From NCBI GenBank assembly GCA_963457665.1, contig OY735227.1:52448344-52512343 (forward strand): a stretch of 64,000 nt of DNA, in the 5' to 3' direction. Origin of the DNA: Thysanoteuthis rhombus. Its lineage: Eukaryota; Mollusca; Cephalopoda; Oegopsida; Thysanoteuthidae. Within the stretch, counting starts at the first letter, position 1, and the number at the start of each line of letters is the position of its first letter. Positions 37,256-51,239 of this stretch are shown here, piece by piece. Below the pieces are notes generated by a model that was not told the origin of the DNA, ran no database searches, and saw only the letters and a list, made by a program, of their open reading frames with translations. The position numbers were made by a program, and so were the translations under genes.

Positions 37256-38874
37256 ATCGAAAAATACATCAAATCAACCCGATCCAATAGTACTGTTGCA
37301 ATCAGGACGTCAAACTACGCCAGAAAAAGCCTTAAAATCAATAGGTAAAAATGACATTCAAAAGACCATTTTTGATGGCTCGTTTATATATGTGCTGGAA
37401 GTGCCATTTTTCGTTAAAATTAGCTACTTTCATCAAATTTGGCTGAATTGAAAAATACATCAAATCCACCCGATCCAATGGTACCGTTGCAATCAGCACG
37501 TCAAACTACGCCAGAAAAAGCCATAAAATCGATAGGTAAAAATGAAATACAAAAGACCATTTTTGACAGCTCACTGATATGTGCGGTAAGAATGCATTTC
37601 TGGTCAATATTGGCTATTTCCATCATATTGGGTGAATCGAAAAGTACATAAAATCCAACCGATCCAATGGTACCGTTGCAACCATCACTTCAAACTACGC
37701 CAGAAAAAGCGATAAAATCGTTAAGTAAAAATGACATTCAAAAGACCATTTTTGATGGCTCACTTATTTATGTGCTGGAAGTGCCATTTTTGGTCAATAT
37801 TGGCTATTCTGATCAAATTGGGCTGAATCAAAAAATACATCAAATCCACCCGATCCAATGGTACCATTGCAATCAGCACATCAAACTACGCCAGAAAAAG
37901 CCATAAAATCGATAGGTAAAAATGACATTCAAAAGACCATTTTTGACGGCTTACTGATGTGTGCAGTGAAAATGCATTTTCGGTCAATATTGGCTATTTT
38001 CATCAAATTGGGCTGAATTGAAAAATACATCAAATCCACCCAATCCAATGGTACCGTTGCAATCAGCAAGTCAAACTACGCCGGAAAAAGCCATAAAATC
38101 AATAGGTAAAGATGACTTTCAAAAGACCATTTTGAACGGCTCACTCATATATGTGCTGGAAGTGCCATTTTTGGTCAATATTGGGTATTTCTATCAAATT
38201 GGGCTGAATTAAAAAATACATCAAATCCATCCTATCCATTGGTAATGTTAAAATCAGCACGTCAAACTCCGCCAGAAAAAGCCATAAAATCAATAGGTAA
38301 AAATGACATTCAAAACACTATTTTTGACAGCTTACTGATGTGTGCGATAAAAATGCATTTTCGGTCAATATTGGTGATTTACACCAAATTGGGTTGAATT
38401 GAAAAATACATCAAATCCACCTGATCCAATGGTACCGTTGCAATCAGCATGTCAAACAACGCCGGAAAAAGCCATGAAATCGATAGGTAAAAATGACATT
38501 CAAAAGACCATTTTTGACGGCTTACTGAATTGAGCAGTAAAAATGCTTTTTTGGTCAATATTGGGTATTTCCATCAAACTGGGCTGAATCGAAAAATACA
38601 TCAAATCCACCCAATCCAATGGTACTGTTGCAATCAGCACGTCAAAATACGCCAAGAAAAGCCATAAAATCGTTAGGTAAAAATGACATTCAAAAGACCA
38701 TTTTTAACGGCTTACTGATGTGAGCAGTAAAAATGCATATTCGGTCAATATTGGCTATTTCCATTAAATTGGGCTGAACTTAAAAATACATCAAATCCAC
38801 CCGATCCAATTTTACCGTTGCAATCAGCACGTCAAAATACGCCAGGAAAAGCCATAAAATCGATAGGTAAAAAT
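37163..38874 (+). repeat. Mixed satellite monomers between blocks E and F
   Basis: Nine monomers. An f-type copy (gtcaaaatggaattc, 37163) ends block E. Copies from about 38.3 kb (acactatttttgacagc, gaattgagcag, gtgagcag with atattcgg) already belong to the F series. Copies in between are unassigned type I and type II. One at about 37.6 kb has aaaagtacataaaatcc and a one-base deletion in attgggtgaatc. Confidence 0.78.
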
Positions 38875-41800
38875 GACATTCAAAAGACCAATTTTGACGG
38901 CTCACTTATGTATGTGCTGAAAGTGCCATTCTTGGTCAATATTTATTATTTCCATCAAATTGGGCAAAATCGAAAAATACATCAAATCCACCTGATCCAA
39001 TGGTACTGTTGCAATCAGCACGTCAAACTACGCCAGAAAAAGCCATAAAATCGATAGGTAAAAATGACATTCAAAAGACCATTTTCGACGGCATACTGAT
39101 GTGAGTGGTAAAAATGCATATTCGATCAATATTGGCTATTTCCATCAAATTGGGCAGAATTGAAAAATACATCAAATCCACCCAAGCCAATGGTACCGTT
39201 GCAATCAGCACGTCAAACTACGCCAGAAAAAGCCATAAAATCAATAGGTAAAAATGACATTCAAAACACTATTTTTGACAGCTTACCGATGTGTGCAATA
39301 AAAATGCATTTTCGGTCAATATTGGTTATTTACACCAAATTGGGCTGAATTGAAAAATACATCAAATCCACCTGATCCAATGGTACCGTTGCAATCAGCA
39401 TGTCAAACGACGCCGGAAAGAGCCATGAAATCGATAGGTAAAAATGACATTCAAAAGACCATTTTTGACGGCTTACTGAATTGAGCAGTAAAAATGCTTT
39501 TTTGGTCAATATTGGGTATTTCCATCAAACTGGGCTGAATCGAAAAATACATCATATCCACCCAATCGAATGGTACTGTTGCAATCAGCACGTCAAAATA
39601 CGCCAAGAAAAGCCATAAAATCGATAGGTAAAAATGACATTCAAAAGACCATTTTTGACGGCTTACTGATGTGAGCAGTAAAAATGCATATTCGGTCAAT
39701 ATTGGCTATTTCCATCAAATTGGGCTGAACTTAAAAATACATCAAATCCACCCGATCCAATTTTACCGTTGCCATCAGCACGTCAAAATACGCCAGGAAA
39801 AGCCATAAAATCGATAGGTAAAAATGACATTCAAAAGACCAATTTTGACGGCTCACTTATGTATGTGCTGAAAGTGCCATTTTTCGTCAATATCTATTAT
39901 TTCCATCAAATTGGGCAAAATCGAAAAATACATCAGCTCCACCTGATCCAATGGTACCGTTGCAATCAGCACGTCAAACTACGCCAGAAAAAGCCATAAA
40001 ATCGATAGGTAAAAATGACATTCAAATGACCATTTTCCACGCCATACTGATGTGAGTGGTAAAAATGCATTTTCGATCAATATTGGCTATTTCCATCAAA
40101 TTGGGCTGAATTGAAAAATACATCAAATCCACCCGATCCAATGGTAATGTTGCAATCAGAACGTCAAAATACGTCAGGAAAAGCCATAAAATCGATATGT
40201 AAAAAGGACATTCAAAAGACCATTTTTGATGGCTCACTTATGTATGTGCCTGAAGTGCTATTTTCGGTCAATATTGGCTATTTCCATCAAATTAGGCTGA
40301 ATTGAAAAATACATCAAATCCATCTGATCCAATGGTAATGTTGCAATCAGCACGTCAAACTCCACCAGAAAAAGCCATAAAATCAATAGGTAAAAATGAC
40401 TTTCAAAAGACCATTTTTGACGGCTCACTTATGTATGTGCTGGAAGTGCCATTTTTGGTCAATATTGGCTATTTCTGTCAAATTGGGCAGAATCGAAAAA
40501 TACATCAAATCCACCCGATCCAATGGTACCGTTGCAATCAGTACGTAAAACTACGCCAGAAAAAGCAATAAAATCGATAGGTAAAAATGACATTCGGAAG
40601 ACCATTTTTGATGGCTTACTGATATGTGCAATTAAAATGCTTTTTTGGTCAATATTGGCTATTTCCATCAAATTGGGCTGAATTGAAAAATACATCAAAT
40701 CCACCCGATCCAATGGTACCATTGCAATCAGCACGTCAAACTACGCCAGATGAGCCGTAAATTCATGGGTAAAAATGACATTCAAAAGACCATTTTTGAA
40801 GGCTTCCTGATGTGTGTGATAAAAATGCATTTTTGGTCAATATTGGCTATTTCCATCAATTTAGGCTGAATCGAAAAATACATCAAATCCACCCGATCCA
40901 ATGGTACCGTTGCTATCAGCATGTCAAACGACGCCGGAAAAAGCCATGAAATCGATGGGTAAAAATGACATTCAAAAGACCATTTTTGACGGCTTACTGA
41001 ATTGAGCAGTAAAAATGCATAATCGATCAATATTGGCTATTTCCATCAAACCGGGCTTAATTGAAAAATACATCAAATCCACCCGATCCAATGGTACTGT
41101 TGCAATCAGCACGTCAAATTACGCCAAGAAAAGCCATAAAATCGATAGGTAAAAATGACATTCAAAAGACCCTTTTTGACGGCTTACTGATGTGAGTAGT
41201 AAAAATGCATAATCGGTCAATATTGGCTATTTCCATGAAATTGGGCTGAACTTAAAAATACATCAAATCCACCAGATCCAATTTTACTGTTGCAATCAGC
41301 ACGTCAAAATACGCCAGGAAAAGCCATAAAATCGATAGGTAAAAATGACATTCAAAAGACCAATTTTGACGGCTCACTTATGTATGTGCTGAAAGTGCCA
41401 TTTTTGGTCAATATTGATTACTTCCATCGAATTGGGCTAAATCGAAAAATACATCAAATCCACCTGATCCAATGGTACTGTTGCAATCAGCACGTCAAAC
41501 TACGCCAGAAAAAGCCATAAAATCGATAGGTAAAAATGACATTCAAATGACCATTTTCGACGGCATACTGATGTGAGTGGTAAAAATGCATTTTCGATCA
41601 ATATTGGCTATTTCCATCAAATTTGGCTGATTTAAAAAATATATCAAATCCACCCGATCCAATGGTAATGTTGCAATCAGAACGTCAAAGTACGCCTGAA
41701 AAAGCTGTAAATTCGAGAGTTAAAATGACATTCAAAAGACCATTTTTGACGGCTTACTGATGTGAGCAGTAAAAATGCATATTCGGTCAATATTGGCTAT

Positions 41801-43900
41801 TTCCATCAAATTGGGCTGAACTTAAAAATACATCAAATCCACCCAATCCAATTTTACCGTTGCAATCAGCACGTCAAAATACGCCAGGAAAAGCCATAAA
41901 ATCAATAGGTAAAAATGACTTTCAAAAGACCATTTTTGACGGCTCACTTATGTATGTGCTGAAAGTGCCATTTTTGGTATATTGATTATTTCCATCAAAT
42001 TGGGCAAAATCGAAAAATACATCAAATCCACCTGATCCAATGGTACCGTTGCAATCAGTACGTCAAACTACGCCAGAAAAAGCCATAAAATCGATAGGTA
42101 AAAATGACATTCAAATGACCATTTTCGACGCCATACTGATGTGAGTGGTAAAAATGCATTTTTGATCAATATTGGCTATTTCCATCAAATTGGGCTGAAT
42201 TGAAAAATACATCAAATCCACCCGATCCAATGGTAATGTTGCAATCAGAACGTCAAAATACGTCAGGAAAAGCCATAAAATCGATATGTAAAAATGACAT
42301 TCAAAAGACCATTTTTGACGGCTCACTTATGTATGTGCCTGAAGTGCTATTATCGGTCAATATTGGCTATTTCCATCAAATTAGGCTGAATTGAAAAATA
42401 CATCAAATCCATCCGATCCAATGGTAATGTTGCAATCAGCACGTCAAACTCCACCAGATGAGCCGTAAATTCGAGAGGTAAAAATGACATTCAAAAGACC
42501 ATTTTTGAAGGCTTCCTGATGTGTGCGATAAAAATGCATTTTTGGTCAATATTGGCTATTTCTGTCAAATTGGGCTGAATCGAAAAATACATCAAATCCA
42601 CCCGATCCAATGGTACCGTTGCAATCATTATGTCAAACGACGCCGGAAAAAGCCATGAAATCGATAGGTAAAAATGACATTCAAAAGACCATTTTTGACA
42701 GCTTACTGAATTGAGCAGTAAAAATGCATAATCGATCAATATTGGCTATTTCCATCAAACTGGGCTTAATTGAAAAATACATCAAATCCACCCAATCCAA
42801 TGGTACTGTTGCAATCAGCACGTCAAAATACGCCAAGAAAAGCCATAAAATCGATAGGTAAAAATGACATTCAAAAGACCATTTTTGACGGCTTACTGAT
42901 GTGAGTAGTAAAAATGCATAATCGGTCAATATTGGCTATTTCCATGAAATTGGGCTGAACTTAAAAATACATCAAATCCACCAGATCCAATTTTACCGTT
43001 GCAATCAGCAGGTCAAAATAAGCCAGGAAAAGCCATAGAATCGATAGGTAAAAATGACATTCAAAAGACCAATTTTGACGGCTCTCTTATGTATGTGCTG
43101 AAAGTGCCATTTTTGGTCAATATTGATTACTTCCATCGAATTGGGCTAAATCGAAAAATACATCAAATCCACCTGATCCAATGGTACCGTTGCAATCAGC
43201 ACGTCAAACTACGCCAGAAAAAGCCATAAAATCGATAGGTAAAAATGACATTCAAATGACCATTTTCGACGGCATACTGATGTGAGTGGTAAAAATGCAT
43301 TTTCGATCAATATTGGCTATTTCCATCAAATTGGGCTGAATTGAAAAATACATCAAATCCACCCGATCCAATGATAATGTTGCAATCAGAACGTCAAAGT
43401 ACGCCTGAAAAAGCTGTAAATTCGAGAGTTAAAATGACATTCAAAAGACCATTTTTGACGGCTTACTGATGTGTGCGATAAAAATGCATTTTTGGTCAAT
43501 ATTGGCTATTCCCATCAATTTGGGCTGAATCGAAAAATACATCAAATCCACCCGATCCAATGGTACTGTTGCAATCAAAACGTCAAACTACGCCAGAGAA
43601 AGCCATAAAATCGATAGGTAAAAATGACATTCAAAAGACCATTTTTGCCGGCTTACTGATGTGTGCAGTAAAAATGCATTTTCAGTCAATATTGGTTATT
43701 TACACCAAATTGGACAGAATTGAAAAATACATCAAATCCACCTGATCCAATGGTACCGTTGCAATCAGCATGTCAAACGACGCTGGAAAAAGCCATAAAA
43801 TCGATAGGTGAAAATGACATTCAAAAGACCATTTTTGACGGCTTACTTAATTGAGCAGTAAAAATGCATATTCGATCAATATTGGCTATTTCCATCAAAC

Positions 43901-45165
43901 TGGGCTGAACTTAAAAATACATCAAATCCACCCGATCCAATGGTACCGTTGCAATCAGCACGTCAAAATACGCCAGGAAATGCCATAAAATCGATAGGTA
44001 AAAATGACATTCAAAAGACCAATTTTGACGGCTCACTTATGTATGTGCTGAAAGTGCCATTTTTGGTCAATATTGATTACTTCCATCAAATTGGGCTAAA
44101 TCGAAAAATACATCAAATCCACCTGATCCAATGTTACCGTTGCAATCAGCACGTCAAATTACGCCAGGAAAAGCCATGAAATCGATAGGTAAAAATGACA
44201 TTCAAATGACCGATTTCGACGGCATACTGATGTGAGTGGTAAAAATGCATTTTTGATCAATATTGGCTATTTCCATCAAATTGGGCTGAATTGAAAAATA
44301 CATCAAATCCACCCGATCCAATGGTACTGTTGCAATCAACACGTCAAAGTACGCCTGAAAAAGCCATGAAATCAATAGGTAAAAATGACATTCAAAAGAC
44401 CATTTTTGACGTCTCACTTATGTATGTGCTGGAAGTGCCATTTTTGGTCAAAATTGGCTATTTCCATCAAATTGGGCTGAATTGAAAAATACATCAAATC
44501 CACCCGATCCAATGGTACTGTTGCAATCAGCACGTCAAACTACGCCAGAAAAAGCCATAATATCGATAGGTAAAAATGACATTCAAAAGACCATTTTTGC
44601 CGGCTTACTGATGTGTGCAGTAAAAATGCATTTTCGGTCAATATTGGTTATTTGAACCAAATTGGGCAGAATATAAAAATACATCAAATCCACCTGATCC
44701 AATGGTAATGTTGCAATCAGCATGTCAAACTAGCCGGAAAAAGCCATAAAATCGATAGGTAAAAATGACATTCAAAAGACCATTTTTGACGGCTTACTGA
44801 TGTGTGCGATAAAAATGCATTTTTGGTCAATATTGTCTATTTCTATCAATTTGGGCTGAATCGAAAAATACATCAATTCCACCCGATCCAATGGTACTGT
44901 TGCAATCAGCACGTCAAAATACGCCAAGAAAAGCCATAAAATCAATAATAAAAATGACATTCAAAACACCCTTTTTGACGGCTTACTGATGTGAGCAGTA
45001 AAAATGCATATTCGGTCAATATTGGCTTTTTCCATCAAATTGGGCTGAACTTGAAAATACATCAAATCCACCCGATCCAATGGTACCGTTGCAAACAGCA
45101 CGACAAAATACGCCAGGAAAAGCAATAAAATCGATATGTAAAAATGACATTCAAAAGACCATTTT
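43901..45165 (+). repeat. Left copy of a 3616-bp-offset duplication in block F
   Basis: This segment matches 47517-48781 at a constant offset of 3616 bp (19 monomers). Shared private changes are aggaaatgccataaaat, tggttatttgaaccaaat with gggcagaatataaaaat, gtcaaactagccgg, and aatcaataataaaaatgac, where the usual taggtaaaaat is altered and one base shorter. The match ends near 45.17 kb, after which the copies enter different monomers. Confidence 0.87.
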
Positions 45166-47516
45166 TGACGGCTCACTTATGTACGTGCTGGAAGTGCCAT
45201 ATTTAGTCAATATTGGCTATTTCTGTAAATTTGGTTGAATCGAAAATTTATATCAGATCCACCCAATCCAATGGTACCGTTGCAATCAGCAGGTCAAACT
45301 ACGCCAGAAAAAGCCGTAAAATCGATAGGTAAAAATGACATTCAAAAGACCATTTTTGACGGCTCACATATGTATGTGCCTGAAGTGCTATTTTCGGTCA
45401 ATATTGGCTATTTCCATCAAATTGGGCTGAATTGAAAAATACATCAAATCCATCCGATCCAATGGTAATGTTGCAAACAGCACGTCAAACTCCGCCAGAA
45501 AAAGCCACAAAATCAATAGGTAAAAATGACACTCAAAAGACCATTTTTGACGGCTCACTTATGTATGTGCTGGAAGTGCCATTTTTAGTCAATATTGGCT
45601 ATTTCTGTTAAATTGGGCTGAATCGAAAATTTATATCAGATCCACCCGATCCAATGGTACTGTTGCAATCAAAACGTCAAACTACGCCAGAGAAAGCCAT
45701 AAAATCGATAGGTAAAAATGACATTCAAATGACCATTTTTGCCGGCTTACTGATGTGTGCAGTAAAAATGCATTTTCAGTCAATATTGGTTATTTACACC
45801 AAATTGGACAGAATTGAAAAATACATCAAATCCACCTGATCCAATTGTACCGTTGCAATCAGCATGTCAAACGACGCTGGAAAAAGCCATAAAATCGATA
45901 GGTAAAAATGACATTCAAAAGACCATTTTTGATGGCTTACTTAATTGAGCAGTAGAAATGCATATTCGATCAATATTGGCTATTTCCATCAAACTGGGCT
46001 GAATCAAAAAATACATCAAATCCACCCGATCCAATTTTACTGTTGCAATCAGCACGTCAAAATACGCCAAGAAAAGCCATAAAATCGATAGGTAAGAATG
46101 ACATTCAAAAGACCCTTTTTGACAGCTTACTGATGTGAGCAGTAAAAATGCATTTTCGGTCAATATTGGCTATTTTCATCAAATTGGGCTGAACTTAAAA
46201 ATACATCAAATCCACCCGATCCAATGGTACCGTTGCAAACAGCACGTCAAAATACAACAGGAAAAGCCATAAAATCGATATGTAAAAATGACATTCAAAA
46301 GATCATTTTTGACTGCTCACTTATGTATGTGCCTGAAGTGTTATTTTTGGTCAATATTGGCTATTTCCATCAAATTGGGCTGAATTGAAAAATACATCAA
46401 ATCCATCCGATCCAATGGTAATGTTGCAAACAGCACGTCAAACTCCGCCAGAAAAAGCCATAAATCAATAGGTAAAAATGACTTTCAAAAGACCATTTTT
46501 GACGGCTCACTTATGTATGTGCTGGAAGTGCCATTTTTAGTCAATATTGGCTATTTCTGTCAAATTGGGCTGAATCGAAAATTTATATCAGATCCACCCA
46601 ATCCAATGGTACCGTTGCAATCAGCACGTCAAACTACGCCAGAAAAAGCCGTAAAATCGATAGGTAAAAATGACATTCTAAAGACCATTTTTAATGGCTC
46701 AATTATGTAAATGCTGGAAGTGCTATTTTTGGTCAATATTGGCTATTTCTGTCAAATTGGGCAGAATCGAAAAATACATCAAATCCACCCGATCCAATGG
46801 TACCGTTGCAATCAGTACGTAAAACTACGCCAGAAAAAGCCATAAAATCGATAGGTAAAAATGACATTCGGAAGACCATTTTTGACAGCTTACTGATATG
46901 TGCAGTAAAAATGCTTTTTTGGTCAATATTGGCTATTTCCATCAAATTGGGCTGAATCAAAAATACATCAAATCCACCCGAGCCAATGGTACCGTTGCAA
47001 TCAGCACGTCAAACTACGCCAGAAGAAGCTGTAAATTCGAGAGGTAAAAATGACATTCAAAAGACCATTTTTGAAGGCTTCCTGATGTGTGCGATAAAAA
47101 TGCATTTTTGGTCAATATTGGCTATTTCCATGAAATTGGGCTGAATCGAAAAATACATCAAATCCACCCGATCCAATGGTACCGTTGCAATCAGCATGTC
47201 AAACGACGCCAGAAAAAGCCATAATATCGATAGGTAAAAATGACATTCAAAAGACCATTTTTGACGGCTTACTGAATTGAGCAGTAAAAATGCATATTCG
47301 ATCAATATTGGCTATTTCCATCAAACTAGGCTTAATTGAAAAATACATCAAATCCACCCGATCCAATGGTACTGTTGCAATCAGCACGTCAAAACACGCC
47401 AAGAAAAGCCATAAAATCGATAGGTAAAAATGACATTCAAAAGACCCTTTTTGACGGCTTACTGATGTGAGCAGTGAAAATGCATATTCGGTCAATATTG
47501 GCTATTTCCATCAAAT

Positions 47517-48781
47517 TGGGCTGAACTTAAAAATACATCAAATCCACCCGATCCAATGGTACCGTTGCAATCAGCACGTCAAAATACGCCAGGAAATGCC
47601 ATAAAATTGATAGGTAAAAATGACATTCAAAAGACCAATTTTGACGGCTCACTTATGTATGTGCTGAAAGTGCCATTTTTGGTCAATATTGATTACTTCC
47701 ATCAAATTGGGCTAAATCGAAAAATACATCAAATCCACCTGATCCTATGTTACCGTTGCAATCAGCACGTCAAATTACGCCAGGAAAAGCCATGAAATCG
47801 ATAGGTAAAAATGACATTCAAATGACCGATTTCGACGGCATACTGATGTGAGTGGTAAAAATGCATTTTCGATCAATATTGGCTATTTACATCAAATTGG
47901 GCTGAATTTAAAAATACATCAAATCCACCCGATCCAATGGTACTGTTGCAATCAACACGTCAAAGTACGCCTGAAAAAGCCATGAAATCAATAGGTAAAA
48001 ATGACATTCAAAAGACCATTTTTGACGTCTCACTTATGTATGTGCTGGAAGTGCCATTTTTGGTCAAAATTGGTTATTTCCATCAAATTGGGCTGAATTG
48101 AAAAATACATCAAATCCACCCGATCCAATGGTACCGTTGCAATCAGCACGTCAAACTACGCCAGAAAAAGCCATAATATCGATAGGTAAAAATGACATTC
48201 AAAAGACCATTTTTGCCGGCTTACTGATGTGTGCAGTAAAAATGCATTTTCGGTCAATATTGGTTATTTGAACCAAATTGGGCAGAATATAAAAATACAT
48301 CAAATCCACCTGATCCAATGGTAATGTTGCAATCAGCATGTCAAACTAGCCGGAAAAAGCCATAAAATCGATAGGTAAAAATGACATTCAAAAGACCATT
48401 TTTGACGGCTTACTGATGTGTGCGATAAAAATGCATTTTTGGTCAATATTGGCTATTTCTATCAATTTGGGCTGAATCGAAAAATACATCAAATCCACCC
48501 GATCCAATGGTACTGTTGCAATCAGCACGTCAAAATACGCCAAGAAAAGCCATAAAATCAATAATAAAAATGACATTCGAAACACCCTTTTTGACGGCTT
48601 ACTGATGTGAGCAGTAAAAATGCATATTCGGTCAATATTGGCTTTTTCCATCAAATTGGGCTGAACTTGAAAATACATCAAATCCACCCGATCCAATGGT
48701 ACCGTTGCAAACAGCACGTCAAAATACGCCAGGAAAAGCCATAAAATCGATATGTAAAAATGACATTCAAAAGACCATTTT
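47517..48781 (+). repeat. Right copy of a 3616-bp-offset duplication in block F
   Basis: Counterpart of 43901-45165. The tagccgg marker is at 48347 here and 44731 there, and the marker monomer start is at 47622 here and 44006 there. Differences are few, for example tttgatcaat versus ttcgatcaat. After this copy the next monomers are gtgcctgaagtgc and atatttagtc with aaaatttatatcag, which occur in the opposite order after the left copy. Confidence 0.87.
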
Positions 48782-48792
48782 TGACGGCTCAC
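48388..48792 (-). other. 134-codon open frame on the minus strand of satellite, not a gene
   Basis: The longest minus-strand open frame covers two monomers of block F. Its peptide (IATVPLDRVDLMYF and FECHFYLLILWLFLAYF) recurs in 60-90 residue pieces across the whole window wherever stop codons happen to be mutated. The hydrophobic stretch looks like a membrane segment, but it is the reverse complement of the conserved gccagaaaaagccataaaat part of the monomer. It is not evidence of a protein. Confidence 0.85.
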
Positions 48793-51239
48793 ATATGTAT
48801 GTGCCTGAAGTGCTATTTTCGGTCAATATTGGCTATTTCCATCAAATTGGGCTGAATTGAAAAATACATCAAATCCATCCGATCCAATGGTAATGTTGCA
48901 AACAGCACGTCAAACTCCGCCAGAAAAAGCCACAAAATCAATAGGTAAAAATGACACTCAAAAGACCATTTTTGACGGCTCACTTATGTATGTGCTGGAA
49001 GTGCCATATTTAGTCAATATTGGCTATTTCTGTCAAATTGGGCTGAATCGAAAATTTATATCAGATCCACCCAATCTAATGGTACCGTTGCAATCAGCAG
49101 GTCAAACTACGCCAGAAAAAGCCGTAAAATCGATAGGTAAAAATGACATTCAAAAGACCATTTTTGACGGCTCACAAATGTATGTGCCTGGAGTGCTATT
49201 TTCGGTCAATATTGGCTATTTCCATCAAATTGGGCTGAATTGAAAAATACATCAAATCCTTCCGATCCAATGGTAATGTTGCAAACAGCACGTCAAACTC
49301 CGCCAGAAAAAGCCACAAAATCAATAGGTAAAAATGACACTCAAAAGACCATTTTGACGGCTCACTTATGTATGTGCTGGAAGTGCCATTTTTATTCAAT
49401 ATTGGCTATTTCTGTTAAATTGGGCTGAATCGAAAATTTATATCAGATCCACCCAATCCAATGGTACCGTTGCAATCAGCACGTTAAACTACGTCAGAAA
49501 AAGCCGTAAAATCGATAGGTAAAAATGACATTCAAAAGACCATTTTTGACGGCTTACTGATATGAGCAGTAAAAATGCTTTTTTGGTCAATATTGGCTAT
49601 TTCCATCAAATTGGGCTGAATCAAAAATACATCAAATCCACCTGAGCCAATGGTACCGTTGCAATCAGCACGTCAAACTACGCCAGAAAAAGCCGTAAAT
49701 TCGAGAGGTAAAAATGACATTCAAAAGACCATTTTTGAAGGCTTCCTGATGTGTGCGATAAAAATGCATTTTTGGTCAATATTGGCTATTTCCATCAATT
49801 TGGGCTGAATCGAAAAATACATCAAATCCACCCGATCCAATGGTACAATTGCAATCAGCATGTCAAACGACGCCAGAAAAAGCCATGAAATCGATAGGTA
49901 AAAATGACATTCAAAAGACCATTTTTGACGGCTTACTGAATTGAGCAGTAAAAATGCATATTCGATCAATATTGGCTATTTCCATCAAACTGGGCTGAAT
50001 TGAAAAATACATCAAATCCACCCGATCCAATGGTACTGTTGCAATCAGCACGTCAAAATACGCCAAGAAAAGCCATAAAATCGATAGGTAAAAATGACAT
50101 TCAAAAGACCCTTATTGACGGCTTACTGATGTGAGCAGTAAAAATGCATATTCGGTCAATATTGGCCCTTTCCATCAAATTGGGCTGAACTTAAAAATAC
50201 ATCAAATCCACCCGATCCAATGGTACCGTTGCAATCAGCACGTCAAAATACATCAGGAAAAGCCATAAAATCGATAGGTAAAAATGACATTCAAAAGACC
50301 AATTTTGATGGCTCACTTATGTATGTGCTGAAAGTGCCATTTTCGGTCAATATTGATTACTTCCATCAAATTGGGCTGAATCGAAAAATACATCAAATCC
50401 ACCTGATCCAATGGTACAGTTGCAATCAGCACGTCAAACTACGCCGGAAAAAGTCATGAAATCGATAGGTAAAAATGAGATTCAAATGACCATTTTCGAC
50501 GGCATACTGATGTGAGTGGTAAAAATGCATTTTTGATCAATATTGGCTATTTCCATCAAATTGGGCTGAATTGAAAAATACATCAAATCCACCCTATCCA
50601 ATGGTACCGTTGCAATCAACACGTCAAAGTACGCCTGAAAATGCCATAAAATCAATAGGTAAAAATGACATTCAAAAGACCATTTTTGACGTCTCACTTA
50701 TGTATGTGCTGGAAGTGCCATTTTTGGTCCATATTGGCTATTTCCATCAAATTGGGCTGAATCGAAAAATACATCAAATACACCCAATCCAATGGTACCG
50801 TTGCAATCAGCACGTCAAACTACGCCAGAAAAAGCCCATAAAATCGATAGGTAAAAATGACATTCAAAAGACCATTTTTGATGGCTTACCGATGTGTGTG
50901 GTAGAAACACATTTTTGGTCAATATTGGCTATTTCCATCAAATTGGGCTGAATTGAAAAATACATCAAATCCACCCGATCCAATGGTAATGTTGCAATCA
51001 GAACGTCAAACTACGCCAGAAAAAGCCGTAAATTCAAGAGGTAAAAATGACATTCAAAAGACCATTTTTGACAGCTTACTGATGTGTGCGATAAAAATGC
51101 ATTTTTGGTCAATATTGGCTATTTCCATCAATTTGGGCTGAATCGAAAAATACATCAAATCCACCCGATCCAATGGTACTGTTGCAATCAGCACGTCAAA
51201 ATACGCCAGAAAAAGCCATAAAATCGATAGGTAAAATGA

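Larger units (their letters stand above)
38875..51239 (+). repeat. Higher-order repeat F, five-monomer based
   Basis: The marker monomer with aaaagaccaattttgac and gtgctgaaagtgcc starts at 38875, 39826, 41347, 43056, 44006, 47622 and 50286. Spacings are 951, 1521, 1709, 950, 3616 and 2664 bp, close to 5, 8, 9, 5, 19 and 14 monomers. The basic 5-monomer order is gaccaatttt; ttcgacggcatactg with gtgagtgg; acactattttt with gtgcaata; gaattgagcag; gtgagcag with atattcgg and gaacttaaaa. Larger units add gaaggcttcctg, gtgcctgaagtgc and aaaatttatatcagatcc monomers. Variants such as gtaaattcgagagg are private to this block. Confidence 0.85.
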
